Assembly (NCBI GenBank): GCA_028820505.1
Contig: JAPPIT010000134.1
Location: forward strand, 1-64,000
DNA: 64,000 bases
Origin: Defluviicoccus sp.
GTDB lineage: Bacteria; Pseudomonadota; Alphaproteobacteria; MPNO01
Reading direction: 5' to 3'
A program made the position numbers and the translations under genes. Shown piece after piece: positions 29,236 through 41,803 of the stretch (positions are counted from its first letter, which is position 1; every line of letters begins with the position of its first letter). The notes under the pieces are model-generated. The model did no database searches, was not told the DNA's origin, and was given only the letters and a program-made list of their open reading frames with translations.

Positions 29236-30144
29236 CTAGGGACGGCGCGGGGGGCCGTCAACCGGCCGCGGCGCGGCGGTGCCGGCCGCTCTCGTCAGCA
29301 AGCCGCCGAGCTCGTCCGTCGCCGCGCGCGCGATCAGCCGCACCAACCTCGGCCACTCCGCGATCAGCGTCTCGCTGACGACTTCGTTCTCCTGAACCAT
29401 CGAACCGATCCGCGCGCCGGACGCATCGTCGAGACGCCAGTCGACTCTGAGCCGGCGCCGCCCGGCCGTAACGGGCCCGAGCGAGACCTTCGCGGTGAGC
29501 CGGGGACCGGCTCGACGGTCCGGCAGGATCTCGATCCGTGCCGCACGCATGGCGTCGACGGTCGCACGTCGCAGCGTTTCTCCGTCGATCCCCGGCGGCG
29601 CGACGACAGCACCGACACGAACCTCGGGCGGCGCACGCCCCGACGCCTGCGGCACGGGACGCAGGAGACCCGCGATTCCGTCCGCGGACTCGGCCGCGAG
29701 CCGTTCTGCCAATGCAGGGGCCGCGACTTCCCAGTCCCGCCGCGACGGTTCGGCGGAGACCCAGTGCCTGCCGAGCCCGAGCCCGTCGCTGCCGATCACC
29801 CACCATTCGATCCCGACCTTGAGCCGGTCGCCGTTGAGCGGCCGCGCTTCCGCCGCGCCGTAGGCGAGGGCACCCGATCCGCGGTTCGACGACACGGCAG
29901 CCGGAACCCCGCGGCGGCCGAGCGCCTCGACGAGAGCGGGGACGAACGATGTCGCGAGCGCGGACGGCATGCCGGAGACCGGACGCAGCGCGATGCCGTA
30001 AGCGTCCTCGGCGGGGCGGAAGGAGACGCCCCCGCCGCGCTCGGTGGGCGCGAAGGGCCGCGGCGGCGGCTGGCAGGCGGCCAAGAAAGCGAGCGCGGCC
30101 GCTAGGGCGGCACCTGCCCGCGCGCCGCGTCTCGCCCCGCTCAC
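29236..30144 (-). CDS. Predicted lipoprotein
   Basis: GTG start; MSGARRGARAGAALAAALAFLAACQPPPRPF, lipobox LAAC. Confidence 0.7.
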   Translation of the reverse strand: MSGARRGARAGAALAAALAFLAACQPPPRPFAPTERGGGVSFRPAEDAYGIALRPVSGMPSALATSFVPALVEALGRRGVPAAVSSNRGSGALAYGAAEARPLNGDRLKVGIEWWVIGSDGLGLGRHWVSAEPSRRDWEVAAPALAERLAAESADGIAGLLRPVPQASGRAPPEVRVGAVVAPPGIDGETLRRATVDAMRAARIEILPDRRAGPRLTAKVSLGPVTAGRRRLRVDWRLDDASGARIGSMVQENEVVSETLIAEWPRLVRLIARAATDELGGLLTRAAGTAAPRPVDGPPRRP

Positions 30145-30206
30145 ATGGCGCACGTCGCCAGCAGTCCCAACACGAGGATAAATGCGAAGACGATCAGATG
30201 GGGCAT
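30141..30206 (-). CDS. Tiny hydrophobic peptide, 21 aa (MPHLIVFAFILVLGLLATCAM)
   Basis: ATG preceded by GAGGG; TGA overlaps the GTG start of the lipoprotein gene (atGTGA); lies just after the pgeF stop. Confidence 0.45.
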   Translation of the reverse strand: MPHLIVFAFILVLGLLATCAM

Positions 30207-30212
30207 TCACCC

Positions 30213-30986
30213 TCACTCCATCAGGGCGATCGCCGACAATGCCCGGCCATAGCCGGCCTTTCCGCGCAGGCAGGCGCGACGGTAACTGAAATAGAGCTCC
30301 TCTTCCGCACAGGTATCGGCTCCCGCGACGGTAACTCGCGCGACACCGAGCGCGGCGAGCCTCGCCCCGACATAGCTTTCAAGGTCGAAACGGGGGCGCT
30401 CGCCCGGCAGCGGCCGCGTGAACCAGCGCGCGTTGTCCTCGTCGTCGGCTTCGAACCGGTCGCGGAACTCAGACCCGACCTCGTAGGACGCTTGCCCGAT
30501 GCAGGGCCCGACGGCGGCGACGATACGCGCGCGTTCCGCACCGAGCGCTTCCATCGCCGAGACCGCCGCGCCGAGCACGCCGTCGAGCGCGCCGCGCCAG
30601 CCGGCATGGGCGGCGCCGACGACCCGGGCCCCGGGGTCGGCGAACAGGACCGGCGCGCAATCGGCCGTCAGGATGCCGAGCGCTATACCGGGAACGGCGG
30701 TCGCCAGCGCGTCTCCCAGCCGGCGCGGAGCGCACCGCGCATCGAGGACGATCGCGTTCGTGCCGTGCACCTGACGGGCCGTGTAGAGCGCTTCCGCGGG
30801 CAGCTCGAGCGCCGCCATCGCGCGTGCGCGGTTCTCGATCACCGCGTCGGGTTCGTCGGCCGAGCCGGGCCCGCAGTTGAGAGACGCGTAATCGCCCTCC
30901 GACACCCCGCCGGCGCGGCCGAAAAAACCGTGGCGGATGCCGGCAATTGCCGCCAGGGCCTCGCTCGTCGCGAACGGCGCCGTCAC
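30213..30986 (-). CDS. pgeF: Peptidoglycan editing factor/purine nucleoside phosphorylase (YfiH, laccase domain)
   Basis: IRHGFFGRAGGVSEGDYASLNCG, ADCAPVLFADP, GAAHAGWRGALDGVL, VGPCIGQASYEV. Confidence 0.94.
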   Translation of the reverse strand: MTAPFATSEALAAIAGIRHGFFGRAGGVSEGDYASLNCGPGSADEPDAVIENRARAMAALELPAEALYTARQVHGTNAIVLDARCAPRRLGDALATAVPGIALGILTADCAPVLFADPGARVVGAAHAGWRGALDGVLGAAVSAMEALGAERARIVAAVGPCIGQASYEVGSEFRDRFEADDEDNARWFTRPLPGERPRFDLESYVGARLAALGVARVTVAGADTCAEEELYFSYRRACLRGKAGYGRALSAIALME

Positions 30987-32062
30987 AACGGGAGGCCTTC
31001 GAAACCCGCCGGTGCGGGCATCGCGGGGTCCGTCAGCGCCAGCACCTTGAACAACTCCCCCATCGCCTCCCCATCCGTCAGCCGGCGGCAGGCCGCACGG
31101 ATCGATGTGTGTCGCTCCGGGGAAGCCGTCTCGATCAGCCGGTCCCTGCGGACGCCGATCCCGAGACGTTCGAGAAACCGCCCCTGCGACACCGGACCGT
31201 GGCCGACCGCGCCCGCCGCGCGCGCCGCCGCCGCGCAGGCCGCGAAATCGACATGCGCGCTCAGATCGGCCTCCCCCGGCGCGGCCAGCGGATCGGCGTA
31301 GCGATGCCGGGCCACCGCTTGCAGGGTCTCTCCGGTCCCGGGACAGCTATAGCCGTAATCGACGATCAGCGCGGCACCCCGCCCGGCCGCGAGCCGCCCT
31401 GCTATTTCGCCCACCAGGGCCATTGCCTCCGGGCTCGTCTCCCGGATCTCCCCGTCCGCCGCGCCCGTTCCGACCGCCCACGACGGATCCGCCACGCACG
31501 GACCGTCGACGAAGCGGAAACCGGCACCGTCGAGGTCGACGGCGCGGCGACGCCAGAGGCCACCGCGCGCGACATATTGCTCGACCGGAAGCGCATCGAG
31601 GAATTCGTTCGCGATCAGGAGAAGCGGACCGTTCGGCACGGTCGAGAAGGTCCGGTGCCAGGACGCAGGGGTTTCGCCGAGCGCGGCCTCCTGCATGCGG
31701 GCGAGCGCCGGGCTGGTTTCGACCAGATGGATGTGGATCGCCTCGCGGAAGCCGGGGACGCCCCGCGTGGCGCGCAGCAGATCGGCTAGCAGCGTGCCCC
31801 GCCCGGGGCCGAGCTCGACCAGCAGGACCCGCCCGGGCGATCTCATCTTCCGCCAGACGTCGGCGCACCAGGCGCCGATCAGCTCTCCGAAGACCTGGCT
31901 GATCTCGGGCGCGGTGATGAAGTCGCCCCGCTTGCCCAAGGGGTCGCGGCGGGCGTAGTAGCCATGTTCCGGATCGCCGTTCGCCGCCGCCATGAACTCG
32001 GCGACGGGAATCGGCCCGCAACGCGCGATCCGCTCCCGCAGCTTGACGCCGAGCGGGGTCAT
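30983..32062 (-). CDS. SAM-dependent methyltransferase, MidA/NDUFAF7 family
   Basis: PIPVAEFMAAANGDPEHGYYARRDPLGKRGDFITAPEISQVFGELIGAW, LLVELGPGRGTLLADLLRA. Confidence 0.93.
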   Translation of the reverse strand: MTPLGVKLRERIARCGPIPVAEFMAAANGDPEHGYYARRDPLGKRGDFITAPEISQVFGELIGAWCADVWRKMRSPGRVLLVELGPGRGTLLADLLRATRGVPGFREAIHIHLVETSPALARMQEAALGETPASWHRTFSTVPNGPLLLIANEFLDALPVEQYVARGGLWRRRAVDLDGAGFRFVDGPCVADPSWAVGTGAADGEIRETSPEAMALVGEIAGRLAAGRGAALIVDYGYSCPGTGETLQAVARHRYADPLAAPGEADLSAHVDFAACAAAARAAGAVGHGPVSQGRFLERLGIGVRRDRLIETASPERHTSIRAACRRLTDGEAMGELFKVLALTDPAMPAPAGFEGLPL

Positions 32063-32847
32063 CGCGCCCGTGCCCGCCGGATCAGCCAGATCCCGGCAAT
32101 CAGGACCGGGATCGACAGAAGCTGGCCCATCGTCGCCCCGCCGGCCAGGAAACCGAGATGGGCGTCGGGCTGGCGGAACAATTCCGCGACGCCGCGGGCA
32201 ATCGCGTAGCCGGCGAGGAAGACGCCGCCGACCAGACCCGTCCTCTCCAGCCCGCGCATGGCAAACACGACGACCGCGCAGACCGCGAACAGGACCAACC
32301 CTTCGAGCGCCGCCTCGTAGAGCTGGCTCGGGTGTCTCGGCTCGGGACCCGCGCCGGGGAAGACCATGCCCCATGGAACCGTCGTCGGCCTCCCGTAGAG
32401 CTCCCCGTTGACGAAGTTGGCGAGCCGCCCGAAGAACAATCCGATAGGGGCGGCCGCGCTCACCAGATCGCCGAGGGCGAGCCACGGGATGCCGCGCCGC
32501 CGAGCGAACAGCGCCGCCGCGATCACGACCCCGCACAGCCCGCCGTGGAACGACATGCCGCCCTGCCACAGCGCGAAGGCGGCGAGCGGGTCCTGCAGAT
32601 AGTCGCCGGGCCGGTAGAAGAGGACGTAACCCAGGCGGCCGCCGAGCACGATGCCGAGCGTCGCCCACAGCACGAAGTCGTCGATGTCGCGCGCCGCGAT
32701 CCCGTCGGCCAACCGCCGGGCGAGGACGATCATGTAACGCCAGCCGACGAGGATCCCGGCGACGTAGGCCAGCGCGTACCAGCGGATGGCGAGCGGTCCG
32801 ATCTCGACGGCGACCGGGTCGATGGCGGGAAAGGCGATGGCAAACAT
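32059..32847 (-). CDS. lgt: Prolipoprotein diacylglyceryl transferase
   Basis: AIRWYALAYVAGILVGW, GGMSFHGGLCGV, LFFGRLANFVNGELYGRPT. Confidence 0.97.
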   Translation of the reverse strand: MFAIAFPAIDPVAVEIGPLAIRWYALAYVAGILVGWRYMIVLARRLADGIAARDIDDFVLWATLGIVLGGRLGYVLFYRPGDYLQDPLAAFALWQGGMSFHGGLCGVVIAAALFARRRGIPWLALGDLVSAAAPIGLFFGRLANFVNGELYGRPTTVPWGMVFPGAGPEPRHPSQLYEAALEGLVLFAVCAVVVFAMRGLERTGLVGGVFLAGYAIARGVAELFRQPDAHLGFLAGGATMGQLLSIPVLIAGIWLIRRARAR

Positions 32848-32859
32848 CGTTGGCTCGAC

Positions 32860-33054
32860 CTACAGACAGGGATCGCCGCGCGCGGGAAAATCCCGCGCAT
32901 GGTGCGCGATTCCCACCTCGACCGACAGGAAGGAGGTGTCGAAACCCGCCGTGCCCAGCCGGTCGCGGACGGCGATCCCCCGATTCCTCGGCGCCTCCGG
33001 CCCCGCAATCGGGTTGGAGCCCACGAAACCGGCCCCGCCGGTCACCAGGATCAT
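32860..33054 (-). pseudogene. Truncated NAD-dependent epimerase fragment (HldD-like N-terminus)
   Basis: MILVTGGAGFVGSNPIAGPEAPRNRGIAVRDRLGTAGFDTSFLSVEVGIAHHARDFPARGDPCL* retains only the Rossmann GxxGxxG start. Confidence 0.6.
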
Positions 33055-33225
33055 CGCCGCAACCTCGGGAAGCGCTGCACTGCGTTAGGAATAGGAAGGG
33101 CCGGGCCTGGCCGCAAGCGCTGGGTGCGGGAACGAGAGACAGCACGGTCAAACCTTTGAAGCCGAACCCAAGCGGCTTGCGGCCCGAACCTTGCCGGGAT
33201 CGCCCGATTGCGGCAGATTTCCCGC

Positions 33226-33528
33226 ATGCAGTCGAATAACCGCATATTCGAAGATGCCGCGCGGCTGGCCGAGGGGGCGATGGGGACCGCCGTCGCCTTC
33301 AAGCGCGAGATGGAGGCGCTGGTGCGGGCCCAGTTGGAGCGCATCCTGTCAGGCATGGATCTCGTGAAGCGCGACGAGTTCGAGGCCGCGCGCGAGATGG
33401 CCGTCAATGCGCGCACCGAGCAGGAAAAGCTCGCCGAACGGGTCGCGGCGCTGGAAGCAGCCCTGGCCGAAAAGACGAAGCCTGCGGGAACGGGGAAAAC
33501 CCGAAGCGCGCGCCGCGGAACGGCCTAG
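33226..33528 (+). CDS. Accessory factor UbiK/BMFP family protein
   Basis: MQSNNRIFEDAARLAEGAMGTAVAFKREMEALVRAQLERILSGMDLVKRDEFEAAREMAVNAR. Confidence 0.85.
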   Translation: MQSNNRIFEDAARLAEGAMGTAVAFKREMEALVRAQLERILSGMDLVKRDEFEAAREMAVNARTEQEKLAERVAALEAALAEKTKPAGTGKTRSARRGTA

Positions 33529-33659
33529 GACCGCTCGCCTTCCATGCCCGGGCGGGATTGTCCTTGCACGGCCCATGCGCGGCTGTCATCCTACATATTG
33601 TAGTTGTTCACTATCGAACCACCAGATATATGTGTCTGGGACCGCGTTGGCAGGCGGGG

Positions 33660-34157
33660 ATGGAAATCGAGCCGTTGGACGATATCGAAGCCAACCCGCT
33701 CGACCTGATGGAAGAGGTGGCGAGCGGCTACGATTGCCGCATCGACCGTTCCGGGCCGCGCGATCTCGCACTCGGCATCGAAGGGCACTGGTGCAGCTAC
33801 CGGGTGTTCCTCACCTGGCATCCGGACGCGCGGGCGCTCCTCCATGCCTGCGCGTTCGAGCTCCGGGTGCCGGAGAGCCGCCGCGCCGATGTCGCCGAGC
33901 TGCTGGCGCTGGTCAACGAACGGCTGATCATCGGGCATTTCGACCTGTGGCTGGACGACGGGCTGGTGGTCTTCCGGCACGCGCTCATGCTGCGCGGCAT
34001 TTCGTCCGCCAGCGTCGAACAGCTCGAAGACCTGATGGACATCTCCCACAACGAGTGCGAGCGCTTTTACCCCGCTTTCCATCTCGTGATCTGGGGCGGG
34101 AAAGACCCCGCGGGAGCGGTCGAGGCTGCTATGCTGGAGACCTGCGGAGAAGCCTGA
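33660..34157 (+). CDS. YbjN domain-containing protein
   Basis: IEPLDDIEANPLDLMEEVASGYDCRIDRSG...EQLEDLMDISHNECERFYPAFHLVIWGGKDPAGAVEAAMLETCGEA. Confidence 0.85.
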   Translation: MEIEPLDDIEANPLDLMEEVASGYDCRIDRSGPRDLALGIEGHWCSYRVFLTWHPDARALLHACAFELRVPESRRADVAELLALVNERLIIGHFDLWLDDGLVVFRHALMLRGISSASVEQLEDLMDISHNECERFYPAFHLVIWGGKDPAGAVEAAMLETCGEA

Positions 34158-34172
34158 TCGGGGAGACGGGCG

Positions 34173-34982
34173 TTGGGCGATCGTCTGCTTCTGGTGGGAT
34201 GCGGCAAGATGGGCGGCGCCATGCTCTCCGGTTGGATCGAGCGCGGCGCGGATCCGGGCGATATCACCGTAATCGAACCGCACGCCGCGTCCGCGGCGGC
34301 GGCGCGCGACGCTCATGGCGTCCGGGTGCTGGAAACCGCCTCGAATCTTCCGGATGAATCGCCCGCGGTCGTCGTGTTCGCCGTGAAGCCGCAGACCCTG
34401 CCGGACATGGCGTCCGACTACGCGCCGGTCGCGGCGCGCGGCGCGGTGGCGCTGTCGATCGCGGCCGGGCGTCCCATCGCTTTCTTCGAGGGAGCGCTCG
34501 GCGCCGACGCGGCGGTCGTCCGGTCGATGCCGAATACCCCCGCGGCGGTGGGGCGCGGCATCACCGCGGCTTGCGCCAACCCTAACGTCAGCGACGCCCA
34601 GCGGGCGCTGTGCCAACGCCTGCTGACGGCTATCGGCGAGGTGGTCTGGGTGGAGGACGAGTCGCTGATCGACGCGGTCACCGCGGTTTCCGGCAGCGGG
34701 CCGGCCTACGTCTTCCTGCTGATCGAATGCATGACGGAGGCCGGGATCGCGGAAGGCCTTTCACCCGACATCGCGGCAAGGCTCGCACGCGCGACGGTGG
34801 CGGGTTCGGGCGAGCTGGCACGACTGTCGGATGAGGACGCCGCGCAGCTCCGCATCAACGTCACCAGCCCGGGCGGCACGACCGAAGCGGCGCTCGGCAT
34901 ATTGATGGCGGATGATGGGATGGCGGCCCTGATGAAGCGCGCGATTGCGGCCGCCGCGCGGCGCTCGCGCGAACTCGCCTGA
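34173..34982 (+). CDS. proC: Pyrroline-5-carboxylate reductase
   Basis: LLLVGCGKMGGAMLSGWIERG, VRSMPNTPAAVGRGITA, TAVSGSGPAYVFLLIECMTEAG; TTG start. Confidence 0.96.
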   Translation: MGDRLLLVGCGKMGGAMLSGWIERGADPGDITVIEPHAASAAAARDAHGVRVLETASNLPDESPAVVVFAVKPQTLPDMASDYAPVAARGAVALSIAAGRPIAFFEGALGADAAVVRSMPNTPAAVGRGITAACANPNVSDAQRALCQRLLTAIGEVVWVEDESLIDAVTAVSGSGPAYVFLLIECMTEAGIAEGLSPDIAARLARATVAGSGELARLSDEDAAQLRINVTSPGGTTEAALGILMADDGMAALMKRAIAAAARRSRELA

Positions 34983-35001
34983 CGCTCCGACTGCGATTTC
35001 C

Positions 35002-35826
35002 CTAAGACGGGTAGTCGAACGGCGCGACCGTGTGGCCGTGCCAGGTGGGGCCGTGGCCGCTCCCGATGCCGGGCGCGTTGGCGATCGCCGCCTGGACGAA
35101 GGCCTGCGCGCGCGCGCAGGCCGACCGGAGCGGGAGACCCTGGCCCAGCCCCGTGGCGATCGCGGAGGCGAGCGTGCACCCCGTCCCATGCGTATGGACC
35201 GTCTCGACGCGATCGGCGGACAGCGTCTCGACGCCGGACCCGGCGATCAGCAGGTCCTCGATCCGGGCGCCGGGAAGGTGTCCGCCCTTGAGGTAGACCG
35301 CCTCGCATCCCATGCCGATCAGGCGCGCGCCCGCCCGTTCCATGGACGCGCGGTCGGCGATATCGATTCCGGTCAGCGCTTCGGCCTCCGGGATATTCGG
35401 CGTCAGCACGCTCGCCATCGGCAGCAGCCGGGCGCTAAGCGCACCGACGGCATCGGGTTCGAGGAGCGCCGCCCCGCCCTTCGCCACCATGACCGGATCG
35501 ACGACCAGGGGCACGCCGTCGAGGTCCGCGAGTGCCGCGGCGACCGCCTCGATCGTCGCCGCGTCGTGCAGCATCCCGGTCTTGACGCAATCGACGCCGA
35601 TATCGTCGATCACGACCCGCATTTGCTGCTGGACGAAGGCGGGGTCGATCGGCACGACGCCGTGCACGCCGCGCGTGTCCTGGGCGGTGAGCGCCGTGAT
35701 CGCGGTCGCCGCGTAGCCGCCGAGCGCGGTCACCGTCTTGATGTCCGCCTGGATTCCCGCCCCGCCGCCGGAGTCGGAGCCGGCAACGATCAGAATCCGG
35801 GCCGGCATCGGATCTTCAGGCCGCAA
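35002..35826 (-). CDS. thiD: Hydroxymethylpyrimidine/phosphomethylpyrimidine kinase
   Basis: [57 protein letters not shown]. Confidence 0.96.
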   Translation of the reverse strand: MRPEDPMPARILIVAGSDSGGGAGIQADIKTVTALGGYAATAITALTAQDTRGVHGVVPIDPAFVQQQMRVVIDDIGVDCVKTGMLHDAATIEAVAAALADLDGVPLVVDPVMVAKGGAALLEPDAVGALSARLLPMASVLTPNIPEAEALTGIDIADRASMERAGARLIGMGCEAVYLKGGHLPGARIEDLLIAGSGVETLSADRVETVHTHGTGCTLASAIATGLGQGLPLRSACARAQAFVQAAIANAPGIGSGHGPTWHGHTVAPFDYPS

Positions 35827-37162
35827 CCCGCTCGATGGCGTCGACGAGCTTCGAGACCACGTCGGCGATCAGCGTCTCGTCGCGCCCCTCGGCCATCACG
35901 CGGATCAGCGGTTCCGTACCGGACTTGCGGATCAGCACGCGCCCGTCCCGGCCGAGCCGGGATTCCGCGTCCCTGACGGCACTCTGGACCGACTCGTTGT
36001 CGAGCGGGAACTGGCCCGCGAAGGGGACGTTCCGGAGGAGCTGAGGCAGCGGCGTGAACACGCGTCCCACCTCGCTGACCTTGCGCCCCGACCGGACCGC
36101 CACCGCCAGCACCTCCAGCGCCGCGATCAGGCCGTCGCCGGTGGTGCTGTAGTCGTTGAGGATGATGTGGCCCGACTGCTCGCCGCCCACGTTGAAGCCG
36201 TGACGGCGCATGTGCTCGACGACATAGCGGTCGCCGACGCGGGTCCTTTCCACGGTGAGCCCGTTTCCCCTGGCGTGGATCTCCAGGCCCAGATTGGACA
36301 TGACGGTCGCGACGAGTCCGCCGCCCTTCAGCCGTCCGGTCTCCTGCCACGAGCACGCGATCGCCGCCATCAGCTGGTCGCCGTCGAGCAGCGCCCCTTC
36401 TTCGTCGGCGATCAGCACCCGATCCGCATCGCCGTCGAGCGCAATCCCGATATCGGCGCCGTGACGGCGCACGGCCTCCTGCATGGCGGCGGTATCCGTG
36501 CTGCCGCATTCCCGGTTTATGTTGAAACCGTCGGGCTCCACGCCCATCGGGATCACCTCGGCGCCGAGCTCCCAGAGCGCGGTCGGCGCGACCTTGTATC
36601 CGGCGCCGTTGGCGCAGTCGACCACCGCCTTGAGCCCGTCGAGCCGGCTCCCCCGGGGGAAAGTGTTCTTGACGAACTCGATATAGCGCCCCTGGGCGTC
36701 GTCCAGCCGCTGGGCGCGGCCCAGCGCGGCGGAAGCAGCCTGGTACCTGCCGAGATCGGAATCGATCAGCGCCTCAATCTCGGCTTCCGCATCGTCGGAC
36801 AGCTTGTAACCGTCCGGACCGAAGAGTTTGATCCCGTTGTCGCGATAGCCGTTGTGAGAGGCCGAGATCATCACCCCGATGTCGGCCCGCAGGCTGCGCG
36901 TCAGCATCGCGATCGCCGGCGTCGGCATCGGTCCGACCATGATCACGTCCATACCCATGGCGATGAACCCGGCCGTCAGGGCGGGCTCCAGCATGTAGCC
37001 GGAAAGCCGCGTATCCTTCCCGATCACCGCCCGGTGGCGGTGGTCGCCGCGGGTGAACAGGGCACCCGCCGCCATGCCGACACGAAGCGCGGTCTGCGCC
37101 GTCATCGGCTCGGCGTTCGCCAGGCCGCGAATGCCATCGGTGCCGAACAGTTGACGTGTCAT
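35816..37162 (-). CDS. glmM: Phosphoglucosamine mutase
   Basis: [46 protein letters not shown]. Confidence 0.97.
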   Translation of the reverse strand: MTRQLFGTDGIRGLANAEPMTAQTALRVGMAAGALFTRGDHRHRAVIGKDTRLSGYMLEPALTAGFIAMGMDVIMVGPMPTPAIAMLTRSLRADIGVMISASHNGYRDNGIKLFGPDGYKLSDDAEAEIEALIDSDLGRYQAASAALGRAQRLDDAQGRYIEFVKNTFPRGSRLDGLKAVVDCANGAGYKVAPTALWELGAEVIPMGVEPDGFNINRECGSTDTAAMQEAVRRHGADIGIALDGDADRVLIADEEGALLDGDQLMAAIACSWQETGRLKGGGLVATVMSNLGLEIHARGNGLTVERTRVGDRYVVEHMRRHGFNVGGEQSGHIILNDYSTTGDGLIAALEVLAVAVRSGRKVSEVGRVFTPLPQLLRNVPFAGQFPLDNESVQSAVRDAESRLGRDGRVLIRKSGTEPLIRVMAEGRDETLIADVVSKLVDAIERVAA

Positions 37163-37244
37163 GGCCGCTCGCAAAACTTCGCGCACACATTTTCCCGATC
37201 CCCACGGCCCGCAATCGGCGCCCCGCGGATCCGAAAACTCCGGG

Positions 37245-38413
37245 TCAAGTTACGCCGAGCCCTCCGATCCGCGCAAGAACGGCAAGCGCCTGCCTTGTTT
37301 CGGCGACGTCGTGCACCCGGAACAGTTGCACGCCCTGAAGCGCCGCCGCCGTGGCCGCGGCAAGCGAGCCGGCCAGCCGGGCCTTGGGAGGCTCGCCCCG
37401 GGACATCCGCCCGATGAAGCTCTTGCGCGAGGCTCCGAGCACCACCGGGCAACCGGTTGTGTGAAGCAGGCCGATCTCGGCCAGGATGGCCGAATTGTGC
37501 CCGTCGTCCTTGCCGAACCCGATCCCGGGATCGACCGCCAGCGAACCCCTCGCGATGCCCGCCGCGACGCACGCCGCGACCCGCGAGTCGAGAAACCGAA
37601 AGACCTCGTATGGCGCATCCGAATAGACGGGCGCGTCCTGCATGGTCTCGGGTGTACCCTGCATATGCATCAGGATCGCGCAGGCACGCCGCGTGGCCAC
37701 GGTCTCGAGGGAAGCTTCGTCGAAGGAAAGGGCGCTCACGTCGTTGACCGCGAACGCCCCCGCCTCGAGCGCGGCGCGCATGACCTCGGGGCGGCGGGTA
37801 TCGGCCGAGACCGGGATACCGTCCGCGGCCAGCGCCCCGATCACCGGCAAGACGCGGTCGCGCTCGATCGCCGCCGTGACGGGCGCGGCGCCCGGACGCG
37901 TCGATTCGCCGCCGACGTCGATCAGGTCGGCACCGGCCTCGACCAGCCGCCGGCCGGCCGCGACCGCGTCTTCGGTCGCGACGCTGTCCCCGCCGTCGGA
38001 AAAGCTGTCGGGGGTCGCGTTGACGACCCCGATCAGTCGCGCCCGATCGAGCGACAGCCCGGCGAATGGCGGGCGGGGTCGAGCGATCTTCTCCAGTCGG
38101 GCGGCGACCGCGCCGCCGAGCGCCGCCTCATCACTGGCCGCCCAATCCTCGATCTCCGCAAGCGGAACGGGCCCCGCCCGCACCAGCCGCCGCCCGTCCG
38201 CCAGCATCGCGACGCAGGCGGAAAAAGCGACCGGCCCGCCGGCCAGCGGCCTCGCGCGGCTGGCCTCGACCGCACGTGCGGCGGCCTGGCCGGTCAGCAA
38301 CCCGGTGGGCACCAGCGTGAGGCAGCCCGCCGGATCGGACGGCAAGGAAAAGCCCCGGGGCAGGCCGGGGCTCCATTCGACGGTAAAGGGAAGCGGTGGC
38401 GATGCGTGCGTCG

Positions 38414-38417
<4 letters not shown>
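37245..38417 (-). CDS. folP: Dihydropteroate synthase (N-terminally extended)
   Basis: [49 protein letters not shown] start overlaps the ftsH stop. Confidence 0.93.
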
Positions 38418-40357
<1,940 letters not shown>

Positions 40358-40459
40358 GCCCAGTTTCCCGAATGGCGCAGGCGCGGACGGAACTCCGTGT
40401 TCCGCGCCCGCGGATCGTCCCGCAAACGGACAGAGTGAATAGATAATGCGACAATCGCA

Positions 40460-41797
40460 TTAAACAACCGCAAACTCGGTCGCCGCAAGCGCCTTCGACG
40501 GGGCGAAGGCCATGCTCGCAACAACGGGTTTTTCGATCGCCCGCGTTTCTCGCTGCCAGGAAAGATGGGGCACTTCGAGCACGCCCTCGCCATCGTACAC
40601 CGCCGGGAGGGCGCGGCATGCTTCGTCCGGCATCGGGAGCGCACATTCGAAAGTGCCGCGCACGGTGCGCCAGCCCGCGGCGCCGAGAGCACGTAGATGC
40701 AATGCATCCGCGCCTTTAGCGGCGGGCGCGAACGAAATCCGGAACCGGCCGTCCCACAGCGTCTTGCCTCCGGCAACCGCGGGCACGGTCTCCCGGATCG
40801 TTCCGGCCTCGCGGACGAACAGGATCGTCTCGCCCGACGGCCTGATAGCGCAACCGGCCAGCGTACGAGACTGCATGACGCCTGTTCCCCGCAGGCCGTC
40901 CAGGAGCGGTTCGAGCCTGGCGCGCCGGGGCGCGTAGCGGCGGCCGCCGATACAGCCGAGGATACGTTCCAGCGCGCGCCGCGAGAGATCCACAGGCGCG
41001 GCGGCGAGCGTCCGCCTGTCCACCAGGGCGTAGCCGGCGGGAAAGACCGTCGTACAGCGTGCCAGCAGCGCCGCGGTCTCCCGTTCGAGCGTTTCGCGCG
41101 CGGCGGCGACCCGGCTGGCGGTGGCGGCGAGGCGAGCCGGGGTCAGCCCTTCGCGCAGGAGCACGGCGGCGGAACGCCGCAGCCGGGCACGGGCGAACGC
41201 GGGGTCGGCGTTGGCGGGGTCCTCGATCCACCCTTGCCCGAGCGAAACGAGCGTTGCCCGCAGGCGCGACCGGCCTACCCGAAGCAGCGGCCGGAGAATG
41301 CGGCCCCAGGACGTTTCCAGGACCGGCGGCATGGCGGCGAGCCCGTCCAGGCCGCTCCCCGCGGCAAGGCGGAGGAGCACCGTCTCCGCCTGATCGTCTC
41401 GGTGGTGCGCGGTCACGAGATGGAGAACGCCGTTTTCCGAGCACCATTCGCCGAGCAGCCGGTACCGCGCCTCCCGCGCCGCCGCCTGTATCCCGGCTTT
41501 CGGCTTGGCGCCCTCCCAGCTCAGCCGGACACAGGCTATGCCGCGCGCGGCAAGCCACTCCAGGGTACGGCTAGCCGCCCGGTCCGATCCGTCGCTCAGC
41601 CCGTGATCCACGACCAGCGCGGTCACGGTCCCGCCGCGCCGGGCCGCCCAGGGCGCGGCCAGGAGCGCGAGGGCGCGGCTGTCCTGTCCGCCCGAAACGG
41701 CGATCGCGACGGATGGGTTGGGTTCGAACGGGCCGAGAGGGTCGACCAGGCGCGCGAACGCCGCGGCGTCCAGCGCATCGTCGCCGGGCGCGCCCAT
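40460..41797 (-). CDS. tilS: tRNA(Ile)-lysidine synthase
   Basis: VAIAVSGGQDSRALALLAAPWA (PP-loop SGGxDS), LVTAHHRDDQAETVLLRLAAGSGLDGL. Confidence 0.95.
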   Translation of the reverse strand: MGAPGDDALDAAAFARLVDPLGPFEPNPSVAIAVSGGQDSRALALLAAPWAARRGGTVTALVVDHGLSDGSDRAASRTLEWLAARGIACVRLSWEGAKPKAGIQAAAREARYRLLGEWCSENGVLHLVTAHHRDDQAETVLLRLAAGSGLDGLAAMPPVLETSWGRILRPLLRVGRSRLRATLVSLGQGWIEDPANADPAFARARLRRSAAVLLREGLTPARLAATASRVAAARETLERETAALLARCTTVFPAGYALVDRRTLAAAPVDLSRRALERILGCIGGRRYAPRRARLEPLLDGLRGTGVMQSRTLAGCAIRPSGETILFVREAGTIRETVPAVAGGKTLWDGRFRISFAPAAKGADALHLRALGAAGWRTVRGTFECALPMPDEACRALPAVYDGEGVLEVPHLSWQRETRAIEKPVVASMAFAPSKALAATEFAVV

Positions 41798-41803
41798 GCG
41801 AGG

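Noticed and set aside
33159-33178. Hairpin AAGCCG-N8-CGGCTT upstream of ubiK-like gene as a regulatory RNA
   Set aside because: A 6-bp stem of this kind is common by chance in GC-rich DNA and no supporting context was found.
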